A stretch of DNA of 64,000 nt from Flavobacterium difficile. Lineage in GTDB: Bacteria > Bacteroidota > Bacteroidia > Flavobacteriales > Flavobacteriaceae. Below the pieces are notes generated by a model. It ran no database searches. It was not told the DNA's origin and saw only the letters and a program-made list of their open reading frames with translations. The position numbers were made by a program, and so were the translations under genes. The stretch spans positions 600,969 to 664,968 of the forward strand of contig NZ_JAAJBT010000002.1 in the NCBI RefSeq assembly GCF_011392115.1, in the 5' to 3' direction. Positions within the stretch are counted from its first letter, which is position 1. The number at the start of each line of letters is the position of its first letter. Of this stretch, positions 54,896 through 63,957 are shown in pieces.

Positions 54896-56245
54896 ATGAA
54901 TAAAAATTTACATTCCAACAATATACTTTTGAATTTAGGTATCGAAAGTTTAAATAAAATGCAAGTTGCTGCAGAAACGTCAATATTAATTGATTCAGAT
55001 GTGGTATTACTTTCTCCAACAGGTTCAGGAAAAACCTTAGCTTTTTTATTGCCTATTTTTCAATTATTAGAAGAAGACAATAATAAAGTACAATGTTTAA
55101 TTATTGTTCCTTCACGAGAGTTGGGTTTGCAAATTGAACAAGTTTGGAAAAAAATGGCGACTACTTTTAAAGTCAACATTTGTTATGGTGGCCATTCTAT
55201 CGAAACGGAAATTAAGAATTTAAGCAATCCGCCAGCAGTTTTAATTGGAACGCCTGGAAGATTAGCCGATCATTTAGAGAGAGAAACGTTTGATCCAAAA
55301 TACATCAAAACCTTAGTTTTAGACGAATTTGATAAATCGCTGCAATTAGGATTTCATGAAGAAATGCGTTTTATTATTGGGAAATTAACTAATTTAGAAA
55401 AACGCATTTTAGTTTCTGCAACCGATGGCGTAGAAGTTCCAAAATACACCAGAATTGAAAATCCACATGTATTAAATTATATTGATAAGAAAAAATCAGA
55501 AACTAATTTAGATTTTAAATTGGTGATTTCTAAAGAGAAAGACAAGATGAATTCATTATTTCATTTAATCTGTTCTTTAAAATCTCAGAATGCTATTATT
55601 TTCTGTAATCATAGAGAAGCAGTAGAAAGAATTAGCGATTATTTAAATGATAAAGGAATTTTCTCTGTTTTTTATCATGGTGGATTAGAACAAGAAGAAA
55701 GAGAACGTGCGTTAATTCAATTTAGAAACGGAAGCATTTCGTATTTAATCACAACCGATTTAGGAGCTCGCGGATTAGATATTCCAGAAATGAAAAACGT
55801 AATCCATTATCATTTACCTTCAAAAGTGGATGAATTTACACATAGAAATGGTCGTACCGCACGTATGATGGCCACTGGAACGGCCTATATTATCATTCAC
55901 GAAAGTGAGAAAAAGGTAGATTACATCGATTATGATATGAAAAAAATTGATGTTTCTAATTACAGTGTACTTCCTAAACCACCAGAATTTAAAACCATAT
56001 ATATCAGCGGTGGAAAGAAAAACAAATTGAACAAAGTTGATATTTTAGGTTTCTTTTCTCAAAAAGGAAAATTAGAAAAAGGGGATATTGGTTTAATTGA
56101 AGTCAAAGATTTTGTATCATTTGCTGCAGTAAAATATGCGAAAGTGGCGCCTTTACTGAAAAACATCAAAGATGAAAAAATGAAAGGCAAAAAATATAAA
56201 ATTGAAGTTGCCCGAAATGTAGTAAAAAATACTTTAGAGGATTAA
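54896..56245 (+). CDS. DEAD-box RNA helicase (DEFD variant)
   Basis: The 449-residue helicase contains a Q-like motif (NKMQVAAETS), Walker A SPTGSGKT (about 41-48), PSRELGLQ, GTPGRLADH, motif II DEFD (D-E-F-D instead of DEAD), motif III SATDG, and motif VI HRNGRTAR. RNA unwinding in ribosome assembly or decay is the likely role. ATG 54896 is chosen; a frame opening 16 codons upstream only reads the repeat tract. The C-terminal ~90 residues form a DbpA-like RNA-binding region. Confidence 0.92.
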   Translation: MNKNLHSNNILLNLGIESLNKMQVAAETSILIDSDVVLLSPTGSGKTLAFLLPIFQLLEEDNNKVQCLIIVPSRELGLQIEQVWKKMATTFKVNICYGGHSIETEIKNLSNPPAVLIGTPGRLADHLERETFDPKYIKTLVLDEFDKSLQLGFHEEMRFIIGKLTNLEKRILVSATDGVEVPKYTRIENPHVLNYIDKKKSETNLDFKLVISKEKDKMNSLFHLICSLKSQNAIIFCNHREAVERISDYLNDKGIFSVFYHGGLEQEERERALIQFRNGSISYLITTDLGARGLDIPEMKNVIHYHLPSKVDEFTHRNGRTARMMATGTAYIIIHESEKKVDYIDYDMKKIDVSNYSVLPKPPEFKTIYISGGKKNKLNKVDILGFFSQKGKLEKGDIGLIEVKDFVSFAAVKYAKVAPLLKNIKDEKMKGKKYKIEVARNVVKNTLED

Positions 56246-56251
56246 TTTGTT

Positions 56252-56845
56252 TTAAACTTCTGGAAAATCTCTGTAAGCATAATACTGTAAAACTTCTTCA
56301 ATGGCAAGCTGTAAAGCTTTGTTAATATGGACGTAAAGGTTTCCTAAACGAAAATCTATTTGAGATAAATTCATGTAATAATCTGTAAAAATCGGCACAG
56401 ACAATCCGTTATTTATAGCTTCATTCGTTTTGTTATAGTTTTCAGTTTGTTGTTCTTTAATGATTGAGCAGGTTGCCAAACGCAATTGCGCAAACTTATC
56501 ACGAGTTGCACCATAACCAAATAATCTACATACTAATCCTCTATATTTATAGGTGTTGCATTTTCCATTATATAAATCTGAATCGGAAATCGGATTGTAA
56601 TTATAACAAATAGGGTTGGAGTGGTTTACTAACTTTTCAAGTAGGTGTTCTGCTTCACCAATTTTAAATAAATGGAAAGCCCAAGGTAAAAATTCAAGTG
56701 GCGAGGCTTCCATAGTTGGATTGGTACAACATTTTCCACAACCAGCATTGCAAAACAAATGAGTAGTTTCGGTAAATGTTTTTAATTCTTTTTCCAATTG
56801 ATCAAATAATATTTCAATTTCTTGGACTTTACTTGCTATGGACAT
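56252..56845 (-). CDS. YkgJ family cysteine-cluster protein, paralogue A
   Basis: A 197-residue protein with the Fe-S-type cysteine cluster CNAGCGKCCTNPTMEASPLEF (about 32-52) and further cysteines in CYNYNPISD, CNTYKYRGLVCRLFGYG and CSIIKEQ. These are the features of the YkgJ / zinc- or Fe-S-binding family, whose function is unknown. A second copy follows on the same strand, 153 bases upstream, with the same motifs and about 65-70 percent identity by eye. Confidence 0.87.
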   Translation of the reverse strand: MSIASKVQEIEILFDQLEKELKTFTETTHLFCNAGCGKCCTNPTMEASPLEFLPWAFHLFKIGEAEHLLEKLVNHSNPICYNYNPISDSDLYNGKCNTYKYRGLVCRLFGYGATRDKFAQLRLATCSIIKEQQTENYNKTNEAINNGLSVPIFTDYYMNLSQIDFRLGNLYVHINKALQLAIEEVLQYYAYRDFPEV

Positions 56846-56998
56846 CCTTCTTTTTTTGCGAATTTACGTTTTAAATAAATTGCTTACAAATATTAAAAAT
56901 TGTTTTGTCGATTAAATGAAGCGAGAAATCAAATAAAGTAGCCAAGATTATGAGATTTCTCCTTATGTCGAAATGATGAACTGTTCGAAAATTAGAAC

Positions 56999-57607
56999 TT
57001 AAGCAATATTTTTGAAACCATTTGGCAAAGGTCGATACGCGTAGTATTGCAAAACTTCTTCGATTGCAAATTTCAAAGCCTTATTTATGGGTAAAATTAT
57101 ATTGCCTAAGTGATGATCAATTTGTGATAAATTCATATAGTAATCGGTAAAAGCAGGAACAGGAAGTCCTTGGTTTATGGAGTCAGTTGCATTTTCGAAA
57201 TTTTCGGCTTGTTCCTTTTTAATAATTGAACAAGTCGCTAAACGCAATTGTCCGTATTTATCTTTTGTAGCACCATAACCAAATAATCTACAAATTAATC
57301 CGCGATAGGGATAGTTGCTGCAACTGCCATTTATTTTATCTAAAAGTGTTAATGGATTATAAATAAGACAAATTGTAGAAGATTTTATTTCTAATTCAGC
57401 TAAGATTTTTTCAGCATCACCATTTAAAAAAATATGAAAAGCCCAAGGTAGAAATTCTAAAGGCGAAGCTTCTATGTCGAGTTTGGTACAACATTTACCG
57501 CAACCTGCATTGCAATGTAATTTGGTTTTAGTTTGAAACGTGTTTATTTCAACATCAAGCTGACTAAACAAGTGTTCAACAGCGGCAATTTTAATTTCAA
57601 TGGACAT
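56999..57607 (-). CDS. YkgJ family cysteine-cluster protein, paralogue B
   Basis: A 202-residue paralogue of the neighbouring gene. It has CNAGCGKCCTKLDIEASPLEFLPW-type N-terminus, CLIYNPLTL, CSNYPYRGLICRLFGYGATK and CSIIKKEQ, with all cysteines conserved. It probably arose by tandem duplication. The order B then A on the minus strand suggests co-transcription, although the 153-base gap may hold a separate promoter. Confidence 0.87.
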   Translation of the reverse strand: MSIEIKIAAVEHLFSQLDVEINTFQTKTKLHCNAGCGKCCTKLDIEASPLEFLPWAFHIFLNGDAEKILAELEIKSSTICLIYNPLTLLDKINGSCSNYPYRGLICRLFGYGATKDKYGQLRLATCSIIKKEQAENFENATDSINQGLPVPAFTDYYMNLSQIDHHLGNIILPINKALKFAIEEVLQYYAYRPLPNGFKNIA

Positions 57608-57763
57608 TATTTTTTTATAAATGTACGGTTTAATACTGTCGAAACAAGTTTATTAATCACAAACTTGGTAATATAGTATTTAATTTTTTTTCAACAGATT
57701 CGCAGACCTTTTATATTTTTTAAAATTGGTGAATTTGTGGTCGAACTTTTTTATTCATTATTC

Positions 57764-57800
57764 AAAAAAAAATCCCTAACTATTAAATAATTAGGGATTT
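57764..57800 (-). terminator. Terminator of the endonuclease gene
   Basis: Arms AAATCCCTAA/TTAGGGATTT around an AT-rich loop, followed on the minus strand by a T run. Confidence 0.85.
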
Positions 57801-57822
57801 AGATATATCTTTAAAAACTAAA

Positions 57823-58959
57823 TTAATTCACAATGATTTTTTTAGTTAAACTTCCGTTTTCAGCAGAAATTTGTAAGAAATAAAAACCTTGTGGTAAATT
57901 ATTTAATTTGTAAATATTCTGATAGAAAATTGGATTTTGAATATCTTTAATAACTTGTCCGTTGATGTTTACAAGTGATAATTTTGTAATCGTTTCCGTA
58001 GTGAAAATTTCTACTTCATTAGTATTTGTTGGGTTAGGGTAGATGCTTACAGCATTATCTGCTAAAAAAGATTCAGAAGATAACAATGCATTTACTGTGG
58101 CACATTGAGTTGACCAAATGTTACAAACATAAGAAGGTGTATCTATGAATGGATTTCTATTGCCTTGAAACGCATAGTTTGCATTGTTTTGAGCGATTTC
58201 TTTAGGTGAAACCGGATCTTGTAAATGCCATTTTATTAAAATTAATATAAAATCGTCAGAAAAAACTTTATTGATACTACCATCAAACATATTCTTAGCT
58301 TGACAAGTTGCTCCATTTGCTGTGTTATAAAAATCATCCATTAAATCTTCATATCGAGTAGCAAAATAGAAAAAAGAACGTGCAACATCACCTTTAAAAG
58401 CATCGATTGGTTCAAAAACTGTAGAAGAATAGTTAGAAAACGCATTAACAGTATTTGGTCCTCGTTTTGATCCATTTGAAGAAAGATAACTTCCAGAAGC
58501 CACAATACCAAAGGCTAAATTGCCTCGATCGCCATTAACTTTTCCATCAGAAGGAACAACATGAAAAGGATCATTTTTCATAGGATCAACCAAATAATTA
58601 TCAAAGTAGGATTGTGGTACTAAATGTTCTCTATTGTAACAATCACCCTCTCCTGAGTAAGAACCACATTGCTGTGAAGTACTTGTAAAATTATAAGTAT
58701 CTACACCATTTGGTTTTTCGGTGTATAAATCTAGTAATGACCCATCATTTTCGTAATAGTTATCTCTGTATGCAGATTGGGTATATAAATTCCATAATGC
58801 GGAATAGCCCTGATCAATATGACCAGCAGATATAATAGATTTTAACTGTGTTTTTAAAGCATAACCACTTCCTGTTGCTGAGCTGTAATATCCAGCAGGA
58901 ATTTGTGCAAAGCCGAAAATTGCACTCAGAAGTAATAGTAAAGAGTATGTTTTTTTCAT
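57823..58959 (-). CDS. Secreted endonuclease I with T9SS sorting domain
   Basis: The 378-residue extracellular nuclease has a Sec signal (about 1-18), an endonuclease I His-Me finger domain with CYNREHLVPQSYF (about 107-119) and DPFHVVPSDGKVNGDRGN, and a C-terminal domain (about 305-378) starting SIYPNPTNTNEVEI and ending GSLTKKIIVN, a type A T9SS sorting signal. It digests extracellular DNA and RNA, probably for nutrient phosphate. The RsmB-like gene lies just upstream on the same strand, 12 bases away. Confidence 0.92.
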   Translation of the reverse strand: MKKTYSLLLLLSAIFGFAQIPAGYYSSATGSGYALKTQLKSIISAGHIDQGYSALWNLYTQSAYRDNYYENDGSLLDLYTEKPNGVDTYNFTSTSQQCGSYSGEGDCYNREHLVPQSYFDNYLVDPMKNDPFHVVPSDGKVNGDRGNLAFGIVASGSYLSSNGSKRGPNTVNAFSNYSSTVFEPIDAFKGDVARSFFYFATRYEDLMDDFYNTANGATCQAKNMFDGSINKVFSDDFILILIKWHLQDPVSPKEIAQNNANYAFQGNRNPFIDTPSYVCNIWSTQCATVNALLSSESFLADNAVSIYPNPTNTNEVEIFTTETITKLSLVNINGQVIKDIQNPIFYQNIYKLNNLPQGFYFLQISAENGSLTKKIIVN

Positions 58960-58971
58960 AATTATGGGGTT

Positions 58972-60189
58972 TTAATTATTTCGAGTTAAAAGTGCCATGT
59001 AAAATCCGTCATAACCAGATTCGTGCGCTAATACTTTTTTATCTTGTACAAAGGTAAAGTTTTTTCCAATTTCAGTGGCTAAAAATTTCTTTACTTGTTC
59101 CTGATTTTCAGAAGGTAAGACACTACAAGTTGCGTAAACCAATTTTCCACCTGGTTTTACAATTGGTGCATAACTTTCTAAAACTTCAGCTTGAACTTTA
59201 CGAATGTTGTCTACAAATTCTGGTTTTAGTTTCCATTTGGCATCTGGATTTCTCTTTAGAACTCCTAATCCACTACAAGGTGCATCAATCAGCACTCTAT
59301 CCGCTTGACCGTGTAATTTTTTAATTACTTTAGTGGTATCAATTACACGATATTCGATATTATGAATGCCGTTACGTTTGGCACGAATTTTTAATTGTTT
59401 CAATTTGCTCTCGTACAAATCCATGGCGATAATTTGCCCTTTGTTTTGCATTAAACAAGCCATATGAAGGGTTTTTCCTCCAGCACCAGCACATGTATCT
59501 ACCACTCTCATTCCAGGTTGAATGTCTAACATGTGTGCCACCATTTGTGAAGAAGCATCTTGTACTTCAAACATTCCATTTTTAAAAGCATCAGTCATAA
59601 AAACATTTGCTCTTTCTTCTAATTCTAGAGCCTCTGGATAATCTTCTAGCGCTTTAGTATGGATGTCTAATTTTAATAATTCTTGCTTTAAGGTTTCTTT
59701 ATTCGTTTTGATGGTATTGGTTCGTAAGATTACTTTAGCGGGTTCATTTTGAGCCTTAATTTCTTTAGACCAAACAGTTTCTCCTAATTCTTTTAAACCA
59801 ATTTCATCCATCCAATCAGGTATAGATTCTTTAAATTTTCTATCTTTTGACAATTCGTCAAATTTACCTTTTATCTTTCTAACAGGTGTTCCTTCAAAAT
59901 ATTTCCAATCTGGTAAGGTGTATCCTTTTAAAGTTGCCCAAACTGCAAACATTCTCCAAATACTATCTCTTTCAAATGGTTCTTTTTTAACTTCAGCAAT
60001 TTCTGCATATAAACGTTTCCAACGTACTATGTCATAAATGGTTTCAGCTACGAATTTTCTATCGCTGCTTCCCCATCTTTTATCTAATTTTAAGGCTCTC
60101 GCCACAACTTTATCGGCATATTCTCCATCATTAAAGATGGCCATTAAAGCGTCTATTACTGCAAAACTAATGTTTCTGTGAAATCTCAT
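58972..60189 (-). CDS. RsmB/NOP family rRNA cytosine-5 methyltransferase
   Basis: The 405-residue protein has an N-terminal NusB-like helical domain and a class I methyltransferase with SAM motif I DTCAGAGGKT (about 230-239), motif IV DAPCSGLGVLKRNPDAKWK (general cysteine of PCSG) and motif VI YATCSVLPSENQ with the catalytic cysteine. Target is probably 16S rRNA m5C967, or another m5C; the exact site is not evident. Its stop is 12 bases before the endonuclease start. Confidence 0.93.
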   Translation of the reverse strand: MRFHRNISFAVIDALMAIFNDGEYADKVVARALKLDKRWGSSDRKFVAETIYDIVRWKRLYAEIAEVKKEPFERDSIWRMFAVWATLKGYTLPDWKYFEGTPVRKIKGKFDELSKDRKFKESIPDWMDEIGLKELGETVWSKEIKAQNEPAKVILRTNTIKTNKETLKQELLKLDIHTKALEDYPEALELEERANVFMTDAFKNGMFEVQDASSQMVAHMLDIQPGMRVVDTCAGAGGKTLHMACLMQNKGQIIAMDLYESKLKQLKIRAKRNGIHNIEYRVIDTTKVIKKLHGQADRVLIDAPCSGLGVLKRNPDAKWKLKPEFVDNIRKVQAEVLESYAPIVKPGGKLVYATCSVLPSENQEQVKKFLATEIGKNFTFVQDKKVLAHESGYDGFYMALLTRNN

Positions 60190-60310
60190 GTATTTTATAA
60201 CTAAAAAATGCCTGCAAAGATAGTAATTTAATGTTAGTTATACATCTAAAATATAAATAATCACATAGTACGTTTAAGTGAAAAAGACATTTAAAATAAA
60301 TTTCACATAA

Positions 60311-60340
60311 AAAAAAGAGCCCGATATTATCGGACTCTTG
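60311..60340 (-). terminator. Terminator of the beta-barrel gene
   Basis: Arms AAGAG-CCGAT/ATCGG-CTCTT with one mismatch around a short loop, plus a T run on the minus strand. Confidence 0.7.
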
Positions 60341-60361
60341 TTTAGTTATAACAAAAAAAAA

Positions 60362-60859
60362 TTAGAATCTGTATCTGATACCTAATGCAATATCAGAACC
60401 AAAATTATCATTTATTCCATCAGAAAAATAAAATTCTGGTCTGTAATCTAAAGACAACTGAATTGGAATGTCGAAGTTGTATTCAATTCCAATATCACCA
60501 GCTCCAAAAAGTACTGTATTCGATTCGCCATTAAATTTTTGATTTCCAATGAAGTAATCATTTGTACTCCAAGATCCGATACCTCCACCTAAACCGGCGT
60601 ACCAATTAAATCCTCCATCAATATTCCAAACCCATTGATGTAAAGCAGCTAATTTAACAGCGTCAACACTATTACTATTTCTCCAACCTAAATCAAATTC
60701 TAAACGAGTATCTTTCGACAAACCTCTTTGATATGAAACTTCTCCACCAAAGCCATCGTTATCTCCTAGTCTAAGTCCTAAAGCATTTTTAGAAATGTTT
60801 TGAGCCTGAGCAAATACTGTTCCTAACAGTAAAAATGCGAATAAAAGTGTTTTTTTCAT
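60362..60859 (-). CDS. Small outer-membrane beta-barrel protein
   Basis: A 165-residue protein with a Sec signal (about 1-19), alternating hydrophobic strands and terminal aromatic RYRF. It resembles the OmpA/opacity-type eight-stranded barrels common in Bacteroidota. Function unknown. Bears its own terminator. Confidence 0.8.
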   Translation of the reverse strand: MKKTLLFAFLLLGTVFAQAQNISKNALGLRLGDNDGFGGEVSYQRGLSKDTRLEFDLGWRNSNSVDAVKLAALHQWVWNIDGGFNWYAGLGGGIGSWSTNDYFIGNQKFNGESNTVLFGAGDIGIEYNFDIPIQLSLDYRPEFYFSDGINDNFGSDIALGIRYRF

Positions 60860-60916
60860 ACAATAAAAATTTAATATTAGTTACAAATGTAACGCATTTA
60901 GTAGGAAAATAGTGTG

Positions 60917-61708
60917 TTAATTAACGTTAAAAGTATCTAAAAATTCTTTTTGAATTTGTGTATTTGAAGCAGGAATGCCTATTTGATTGGCAATTGCCGC
61001 ATCTAAACTGTAGGTAGTTAATGTGTTAGTGTGAACCACACCAATATTTCTTGATATGTATTGAGTAGATGTTATTACATCTTGTGGTGCTAAAACTTGC
61101 ACTGGAAAACCAGCAATGGTAGTTGAAGCTTTTATGTTTAATACAATTTTTGTACTAATTACATTTGGATAGACTTCGTTGTTTGGAGAGGTAAAGGTGC
61201 CAATATTTTCACCGCCAATAGCTTTTAATTTATATTCTATAGTAAGAGGAATGTTGTTTACAGTTTGTTGAAAAGAACCTGTTTTTTCATTTAGCAATTC
61301 ACCTGATGAAGCATATTCTTTAAATATGATAAAATCTACAAGACTAAGGTCTAATCCAACAGGTAAGGTTTGACCTTGCGGAACATTTAAACTTCCAGTT
61401 AGTAACAGTTTTCCAGATTCTTTTCTTAAATTATTATTGTTTAAACAAGAAGTGTAAAAACCTGTGGCGATGTTGTTTCTATTTTTAAATTTTTTGTAAG
61501 TGAAAGAACCAATGGTTTCATCGCCAAATATATATAAAGAATCTCTAGTATTTGTAGTACCTTCCACATCATAAGTCCAATAATTTCCATTATTTAAAGG
61601 AAGTGCATCGGTAAAAGCAGTTGTTACATTATCATTTGGCGAATCGCTGTTTTCATCTGAACAAGAAAACAATAAACTACCTATCAGAACTAAAAAAATA
61701 TTTTTCAT
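60917..61708 (-). CDS. Lipoprotein, hypothetical
   Basis: A 263-residue lipoprotein with the lipobox LFSC (C16) followed by SDENSDSPNDN, an acidic tail typical of surface-lipoprotein export signals in Bacteroidota. The mature protein contains beta-strand segments (YWTYDVEG, SFTYKKFKN) but no recognised family. It lies upstream of the beta-barrel gene on the same strand and may share its transcript. Confidence 0.75.
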   Translation of the reverse strand: MKNIFLVLIGSLLFSCSDENSDSPNDNVTTAFTDALPLNNGNYWTYDVEGTTNTRDSLYIFGDETIGSFTYKKFKNRNNIATGFYTSCLNNNNLRKESGKLLLTGSLNVPQGQTLPVGLDLSLVDFIIFKEYASSGELLNEKTGSFQQTVNNIPLTIEYKLKAIGGENIGTFTSPNNEVYPNVISTKIVLNIKASTTIAGFPVQVLAPQDVITSTQYISRNIGVVHTNTLTTYSLDAAIANQIGIPASNTQIQKEFLDTFNVN

Positions 61709-61758
61709 TTTAAATGTTATTTTGATTTTAATTTTGCTAATATAAAAAAAACATTCTA

Positions 61759-61766
61759 TATTTTTG
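61759..61766 (+). promoter_or_regulatory. -7 box for aroC
   Basis: TATTTTTG lies 36 bases before the aroC start codon; a -33 element is not clear. Confidence 0.4.
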
Positions 61767-61802
61767 TTTGACTTTTTATAACTGTAACAATATATTTAAC
61801 AA

Positions 61803-62861
61803 ATGGCGAATACGATAGGGAAAATTTTTACACTTACAACTTTTGGAGAATCACACGGATTGGCTTTAGGCGGAATCATTGATGGTTGCCCTTCCAATGT
61901 AACCATTAGTTTAGATTTTATTCAATCTGAATTGAACAGAAGAAAACCAGGACAGTCTAAAATTGTTACACAAAGAAAAGAAGCTGATGAAGTAAAATTT
62001 TTATCAGGAATTTTTGAAGGTAAAACTACAGGAACTTCAATCGGTTTTATTATTGAAAATGAAAATCAAAAGTCGAATGATTATGATCATTTAAAAGACA
62101 CGTTTCGACCTAATCATGCCGATTTTACTTACGATCAAAAATACGGAAATAGAGATTATAGAGGAGGAGGAAGGAGTTCTGCAAGAGAAACCGTCAATTG
62201 GGTAGTCGCTGGCGCTATTGCTAAACAAATTATTCCTGAAATTAAAATTAATGCTTTTGTTTCTTCAGTTGGAGAAATATTTATAGATAAACCTTATCAA
62301 GAATTAGATTTTAGTTTAACAGAGACCAATCCGGTTAGGTGTCCAGATTTAGAAACTGCTTCAAAAATGGAAGCCTATATTTCAGAAATAAAAAAAGAAG
62401 GCGATTCTGTTGGTGGCACGATTACTTGTGTCATTCAAAATGTACCTATTGGTTTAGGAGAACCTATTTTCGATAAATTACATGCGCAATTAGGTAAAGC
62501 CATGTTATCTATAAATGCCGTAAAAGGTTTTGAATACGGTGGTGGATTCTGTGCAGCAAAAATGAAAGGAAGCGAACACAATGACTTGTTTAACGAAGAC
62601 GGTACCACAAGGTCTAACTTGTCGGGTGGCATTCAAGGTGGAATTAGCAACGGAATGGATATTTATTTCCGTGTAGCTTTCAAGCCAGTAGCCACATTAC
62701 TACAAAAACAAGAAGTTTTAACCAATGACGGGAAAATTATTGAACAACAAGGAAAAGGTCGCCATGATCCGTGTGTAGTTCCAAGAGCGGTACCCATCGT
62801 AGAAGCTTTAGCCGCAATGGTTTTGGTAGATTTTACTTTGATGGATAAGGTGAATAAGTGA
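61803..62861 (+). CDS. aroC: Chorismate synthase
   Basis: AroC converts 5-enolpyruvylshikimate-3-phosphate to chorismate, using reduced FMN. The 352-residue enzyme has the family motifs [17 protein letters not shown] (about 11-27), [28 protein letters not shown] (about 101-128) and the C-terminal [17 protein letters not shown]. It ends 12 bases before a small membrane-protein gene. Confidence 0.97.
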   Translation: MANTIGKIFTLTTFGESHGLALGGIIDGCPSNVTISLDFIQSELNRRKPGQSKIVTQRKEADEVKFLSGIFEGKTTGTSIGFIIENENQKSNDYDHLKDTFRPNHADFTYDQKYGNRDYRGGGRSSARETVNWVVAGAIAKQIIPEIKINAFVSSVGEIFIDKPYQELDFSLTETNPVRCPDLETASKMEAYISEIKKEGDSVGGTITCVIQNVPIGLGEPIFDKLHAQLGKAMLSINAVKGFEYGGGFCAAKMKGSEHNDLFNEDGTTRSNLSGGIQGGISNGMDIYFRVAFKPVATLLQKQEVLTNDGKIIEQQGKGRHDPCVVPRAVPIVEALAAMVLVDFTLMDKVNK

Positions 62862-62873
62862 TAAATTGTAAAT

Positions 62874-63062
62874 ATGTTTGAGAAATTATTTTTTGCGATA
62901 GTTTTAACTATAGTTATTGCTTTTCTTTATAAGTTTAGAAAAAAAGAATTTGATTATTCTAATAATTCTAGATATTATAATTTGCTTTTTTTGACAATTT
63001 TTATTGTTATGATAATTGTTATAGCATTTGTTGTAGAGCTTCTTAAATGGATATTTAAATAA
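62874..63062 (+). CDS. Small two-helix membrane protein
   Basis: A 62-residue protein with two hydrophobic helices (about 5-19 and 38-58) around a polar KFRKKEFDYSNNSRYY loop. It follows aroC by 12 bases on the same strand. No family recognised. A frame on the opposite strand also exists, but the plus frame has better composition and context. Confidence 0.5.
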   Translation: MFEKLFFAIVLTIVIAFLYKFRKKEFDYSNNSRYYNLLFLTIFIVMIIVIAFVVELLKWIFK

Positions 63063-63111
63063 ATACATATTCAAACTAATCATTGTGAATGCTATTAAAA
63101 GAAATATTTGG

Positions 63112-63233
63112 CACAAAAAAACTCCTTAATTTCACCCAATACCGCGGATATGCAATTCGTGCCATTCAAAACTCATATAATCTATAAAAATAAAGCACAA
63201 AAAATCTCCTTAATTTCTTAAGGAGTTTGATAT
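63112..63233. repeat. Degenerate left end of the tandem array
   Basis: A half hairpin GCACAAAAAAACTCCTTAATTTC (63113-63135) is followed by unrelated sequence containing a GGCAC/GTGCC inverted repeat (63111-63166). A full terminator hairpin of the array type stands at 63199-63229. Units here have lost their tRNA-like part. Confidence 0.7.
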
Positions 63234-63380
63234 TGGTGGGCGATAGCTAGTTCAGATTCCTCGGAAAGGGGTTCGAACCCCCGACCCTCCCGATTGCATC
63301 GGGATGCTTTGAACCAGCTAAATAAATCTTTTAAAATTATATATAAAAAAAACTCCTTAATTTCTTAAGGAGTTTCATAT
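63234..63380 (-). pseudogene. tRNA-like unit 1
   Basis: Anticodon-position triplet GCA. The 5' TAGCTGGTTCA and 3' TGAACTAGCTA segments can pair over 11 bases with one G-U. D-arm remnant lacks about five bases. Terminator follows on the minus strand. Confidence 0.75.
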
Positions 63381-63527
63381 TGGTGGGCGATAGCAAGTCC
63401 CGATTCCTCGGAAAGGGGTTCGAACCACCGACCCTCCCGATTGCATCGGGATGCTTTGAACCAGCTAAGCAAATCTTTTAAAAATAGACATAAAAAAAAC
63501 TCCTTAATTTCTTAAGGAGTTTCATAT
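63381..63527 (-). pseudogene. tRNA-like unit 2
   Basis: Triplet GCA. The T-arm stem carries a C-to-A change on the plus strand (CGAACCACCG), and the 3' pairing segment reads CTTGCTA, weakening the long-range helix. Confidence 0.75.
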
Positions 63528-63663
63528 TGGTGGGTTCCGATTCCTCGGAAAGGGGTTCGAACCCCTGAACCTCCCGATTGCATCGGGATGCTCTGAACGA
63601 GCTGAGCAAGTCATTAAAATTAGTCATAAAAAAAACTCCTTAATTTCTTAAGGAGTTTCATAT
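63528..63663 (-). pseudogene. tRNA-like unit 3, shorter and divergent
   Basis: Eleven bases (CGATAGCTAGT equivalent) are missing, so ATCG of the 3' acceptor is lost, but CCCACCA remains. The D-arm is intact: GCTC-AGCTCGTTCA-GAGC. Triplet GCA. This unit looks closest to an ancestral tRNA in its 5' half. Confidence 0.75.
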
Positions 63664-63810
63664 TGGTGGGCGATAGCTAGTCCCGATTCCTCGGAAAGGG
63701 GTTCGAACCCCCGACCCTCCCGATTACATCGGGATGCTTTGAACCAGCTAAACAAATCTTTTAAAATTAGGCATAAAAAAAACTCCTTAATTTCTTAAGG
63801 AGTTTGATAT
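63664..63810 (-). pseudogene. tRNA-like unit 4
   Basis: Triplet GTA instead of GCA, from a single base change in the loop (plus strand GATTACATC). Otherwise nearly identical to unit 5. Confidence 0.75.
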
Positions 63811-63957
63811 TGGTGGGCGATAGCTAGTCCCGATTCCTCGGAAAGGGGTTCGAACCCCCGACCCTCCCGATTGCATCGGGATGCTTTGAACCAGCTAAAC
63901 AAATCTTTTAAAATTAGGCATAAAAAAAACTCCTTAATTTCTTAAGGAGTTTGATAT
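63811..63957 (-). pseudogene. tRNA-like unit 5
   Basis: Consensus-like unit; triplet GCA at 63872-63874. Terminator arms at 63930-63950 and T run from 63929 leftward on the minus strand. Confidence 0.75.

Noticed and set aside
62904..63116. Minus-strand 70-residue frame opposite the small membrane protein
   Set aside because: Its composition mirrors the plus frame, and the plus frame follows aroC closely.
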